This document shows, piece after piece, positions 60,393-64,000 of a stretch of 64,000 bases of DNA (positions are counted from its first letter, which is position 1; every line of letters begins with the position of its first letter). This DNA is from Dendrolimus kikuchii (Eukaryota; Arthropoda; Insecta; Lepidoptera; Lasiocampidae). The notes beneath the pieces are model-generated. The model was not told the origin of the DNA and did not search any database. It saw nothing but the letters and a program-made list of their open reading frames with translations. The stretch spans positions 8,816,272 to 8,880,271 of the forward strand of contig CM034394.1 of NCBI GenBank assembly GCA_019925095.2, in the 5' to 3' direction. The position numbers and the translations under genes are program-made.

Positions 60393-62209
60393 TATACTAC
60401 ATAAAAATTGTATTTGAGTCCACGGAAAGACATATATCTATATCACCAAAAATTGTAATAATTAAAAATTATTGTTATGTATATGTAATATATGTATAAT
60501 AGCTCCTCAAAAAGCGTAGTACTTTTGCTATTATCAGGCCTTAATTTGCTGCACTGTCCAATCGAATGCATGTTAACTTGCGGCATGTCACGTTTGACTA
60601 GCTTCAGGATATTCGCTTTGTGCTTTGAGTGGATGAGATTCATTGGATATTGTTAGTTGTTTGCTCAATACAGTCTGGACCAACACAATAGCGTTCAATT
60701 AAACATACGATATTACATATCCCGTTTTAGTTAAATACAATATTTTAAGGCACTGATATATACTGATGATATGCATTATTATTAACTAAGGCATATTATT
60801 TGCATAATCAAAGATGCTTAAATTATTGTATTTATTATAAAAATATACATTTTAATCTATGGATTTCTTTGTGATTATAGGAAGGAAACTCATAATTTTT
60901 TACTATTAAGATAGTAAGAAAATTGTATATTAAACATTTCTAAAAGGTAATAAAATACATAAAAAAATTAAAATAACAAGCATTACCATTTATTTACGAT
61001 TAATAATTTAGGTTTCATCTACACCTAGTTTGCAGCTTGTTATCTTTTGAACAACATCGGTATTATTTTCAAAGCAGTAGGGCATAAAATAATTACGTTG
61101 TTGGAAATTTTATCAAAAAAATTGTATGATTTGAATTTGAAATACGTTACGGAACGTTGATAAATTAGATTAAGCTTCCATAAAGTGAATCTTCTATAAA
61201 CATATTAACATAATGAAACAAATTGAGGATTGACAAAAAACAACTACAACTTAGTTTCTGAGGCATTCTATGACCACAAATAATGACGGTGAAAGATAAA
61301 ACTAACATTGTTATTTAAAAAAGAATATTCTATATCCAAATTCTGTATTTAAGTCTATATTTAGATTTAATTTAAGTCTGTATTTGTTCTTTTTGTATCT
61401 CGACGTAAATAAGAAGAGGAAAATTCCTAATTATTATTTTCCTTAATCATAATTGGTACTAGAAAGGATCTCTCTATTATTCAACAACGGGTAAGCTCGT
61501 TTAAGATGCATCGTTCGTTTTATTATTCAACAGTTCATAATCCGGGCTTTTCACAACAAACTGCAGCCCGCGATGCGAGCAAAGTTTCAAGACTACCCGC
61601 CCTACCTGTCCACCATTTTGATTTCGTGTACAAAATAATCCTGCGGCGTGTCCGGCCCACGAAAATTATTTACTCTGACGAAAGCCGTAAATAAAGGATT
61701 AAACGCGAACGCTAAAATCCTCGTATATTTTGGTTTTTCAGCCCTCGAAATGAGGGTTCCGTTCTAGTACCAATAACGTAGATTTTACTTCAACCCTTTT
61801 ATTTGTACTACCAAACATCTAGGGGGTAGAACGATATTTTTGCATTTAAGAACAATACAACACGGCTGATTAAACAATTTCCAGTTTGAACAGTGGTTTA
61901 AATACTTTGAAATTTGTTTATTGACTTTGAGTGGGTGCGGGGAAATGTCAAGGTTAGTGACCTCTGTAGGGTCGTGAGCGGAAATGACGCGGCAGTACCT
62001 TAACGATTGGTTACCCTTCGATATCTCTTGAGCTTTTAGTCGATACGTTTAATCAATGAGTTGTGAAACCTTATAAAGGTAAAGAAATGTCGCTACACTA
62101 AACTCTACCTAAATTGTATGCAAGTATTTATATGTTATATAATATACAAATTAGTTATCAAATAAAAATATATGTTATTGAAATGTATACATAATAAAAA
62201 ATTACTCTA
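60393..62209. other. AT-rich sequence, no features supported
   Basis: A GC-richer patch at 61540-61690 (open frame of 62 aa) is unassigned. Confidence 0.5.
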
Positions 62210-62650
62210 ATTCCCTGGTGACCTGGCAAGCCTTTCGTCTAAGATGCGGACTGCGTGGATACATTGGCCGCATCCCATTTATCAAACAAGTCTAGATCGG
62301 CCGGTTCGGCGGCGGAAGCATCTGAACCACTCAAGCGGAGCAAATATGCAACCCTCAGTGAGAGTTATATGTTTATGTCGTTTGCTGTTGAAACGCTTGG
62401 ACCGTTAGGTTCTGAGGCCATGAGCCTATACAAAAAATAATTAAAACGACTCATTGACTCTTTAAGTAATCAGAGGGCTGGTGCCTACCTTGGAGAACGG
62501 ATCAGTATGGTCATCCAGCGAGGGAACCTAGTCAGCCTTCTGGGCACTGTACCCATAGAAGACGGCGACCTAAGCTCGGTTTTCAACTTATAGCCTCGAA
62601 GGACCATGGGTAGAATACAATATAACTAAGTTAATTTTTCTTTAGTCGTA
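62210..62650 (+). pseudogene. Retroelement-derived ORF relic, copy 2
   Basis: The + strand reads KRSKYATLSESYMFMSFAVE then TLGPLGSEAMSLYKK and a stop, and after a shift RISMVIQRGNLVSLLGTVPI and EDGDLSSVF. The pattern YxxLxxxYxFxxxAVETLG...VQRGNxxSxLGT is a C-terminal piece found beside retroelement reverse transcriptases in many animals. Broken by stops. A second copy of its end is at 57829-57965. Confidence 0.6.
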
Positions 62651-62734
62651 TTAGTTTATAAATTCATTTTAATATTATTATATACGTAAATTTAATATGT
62701 GTACTTAAAAATTAGTGGCAACTTAATATATGCA

Positions 62735-62840
62735 GTACCTACATCGCCAGATTAGTTAAGAATAACCTACATTTAAGTTTCTAGAAGAGATTGGTTTAGG
62801 TGATAAGTCTACCTATTTTTTTGCCTAAAAATATTGTAAC
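62735..62840 (+). mobile_element. LINE 3'-end fragment
   Basis: CATCGCCAGATTAGTTAAGA and AGAAGAGATTGGTTTAGGTG, matching the segment at 35030-35130. Confidence 0.5.
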
Positions 62841-64000
62841 TAGTACAATGTGTCTATTATTTTTTTGAGTTATAAAATATTTTTCTTCTATGATATTGTC
62901 GATCTATTTCAATTACGAATGGATATAATAGTTGCATCAATGTGTCTGGTGTAATAATAGAGCTTTCATACGTCAAATGAAAACAGGTTTTCATATTAAT
63001 CTGCATTCCAGACACCTGTGTCGTACATTTACTGAAATATTTTAAACATTTCAATGTTGCATTGAAAACATGAAAGCTTTGTATGAAATTTTGTTTAAAA
63101 CATTTAAGCTACTATACAATATCGTATTTGGTTTTAATAACATACTTATACGTTATTGATATGGGAATTAACTCACATTGGCGAAAATACATATATATAT
63201 AATAGGTTGGATGAAGAAGCGTTGTTGATAGTATTTGATGTTTTAATTTTATGTATGTACTTAAAAATACTTAGCAAGAGATTTTTAAAGAATTTACTTA
63301 TAAATACCTGTATTTAGTCATAAAGGCTTACGGGAGCAAAATTTAACATAAACTCCAAAATAATGTCCTCCTATTAATGGAAAAAACCAATGAATGCATT
63401 TTATTTTTAGAAATTATTTTTTAAGCAAATACTTATTAGTTACTTATCCACTGTCTTTGTATTGTTAAAATATTTATATAACTTTAGAGTTTTGTATAAT
63501 TAAGAGGCAAAGAGTTTTACACTCTGCCTCCATTTAAAGAATTGCGCACTCCGTACTTTGTACTTATTTAATATTTGACCTATACTGTTACCGTGTTTTA
63601 TAAAAAATAAATGAAATTGACTTTCAAGCATTTGCACATTATAATTATTGATTTAATTAATTCATATAATATTTTTTATAATCTCATATAGATATCACTT
63701 ATAAGCTTGTAAAAGCCTTTTCAGACAGTCGCGTCACAAACACAATAGTTGCGAGGGTATAATGTCGTCTGAACCAAACACCGGAGGCGCAAAGAGATTT
63801 GGTTTCGGCGTGAATGGAATAGACCCGGCAATCCCTTGAGCCCTGCCATGATGAATGATGTTATTCTTTTCAGTCATATCGTATGATCTATCGTGATCTC
63901 ACTGGGAGGTAGGTTTGTTTTTCAGCTATTTAATGGTGATACGTAACGTAATAAACAGCGGAGTGAAGAACCCAAAATAGACCCATAATTCAGATTTTAA
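62841..64000. other. AT-rich sequence, no features supported
   Basis: No coding frame, RNA gene or repeat boundary recognised up to the window edge. Confidence 0.55.

Overview
This window looks like gene-poor, AT-rich insect nuclear DNA, most probably from a moth or butterfly (Lepidoptera). The evidence is the two spliced LITAF-domain genes, the short TC...CTAG Helitron-like repeats that insert between A and T, several R1-like, jockey/CR1-like and RTE-like LINE relics, and tRNA-derived SINEs. There are no bacterial-type operons, CRISPR arrays or rRNA genes.

The only host protein-coding genes I can support are two tandem paralogues on the + strand. Both encode short LITAF-domain (LPS-induced TNF-alpha factor) membrane zinc proteins. 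Gene 1 is join(1729..2003, 5739..5841), 125 aa. Gene 2 is join(13687..13928, 15591..15693), 114 aa. They share one architecture: a PPxY motif, a CxxC knuckle, a phase-2 intron inside the hydrophobic segment, then a second CxxC knuckle. Each starts just downstream of a splice acceptor, so unseen 5' non-coding exons are expected upstream. A start codon in strong Kozak context sits at 321 beside a good donor, but it does not read into either gene in frame.

Nearly everything else is transposon debris. 0.3-9.5 kb holds foldback and other MITEs, a solo LTR, short Helitrons (one nested in another) and two SINE/LINE tails, several of them inside the introns of gene 1. 9.5-12.7 kb is an R1-like LINE 3' end and a broken mariner. 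14-26 kb has LINE tails, two more solo LTRs (one split by a 521-bp MITE), a SINE and a LINE relic with a SINE inserted in it. 27-32 kb is a large inverted-repeat element split by a 5'-truncated jockey-like LINE, flanked by direct copies of another repeat and followed by an RTE-like relic. 33-48 kb is a patchwork of one mosaic repeat family ('family A') with nested insertions. 48.57-49.84 kb is a complete, uninterrupted mariner-superfamily transposon with a 367-aa transposase of DD41D type, perfect 23-bp terminal repeats and a TA target duplication. 50-64 kb is mostly plain AT-rich DNA with scattered MITEs, Helitrons and retroelement tails.

The items most worth checking are the intact DD41D transposon, two perfect hairpins (26-bp arms at 8623-8678, 20-bp arms at 53546-53590), the in-frame mismatch of the 321 start codon, and the mosaic family that carries an antisense R1-type 3' end. 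I found no convincing new multi-gene system.
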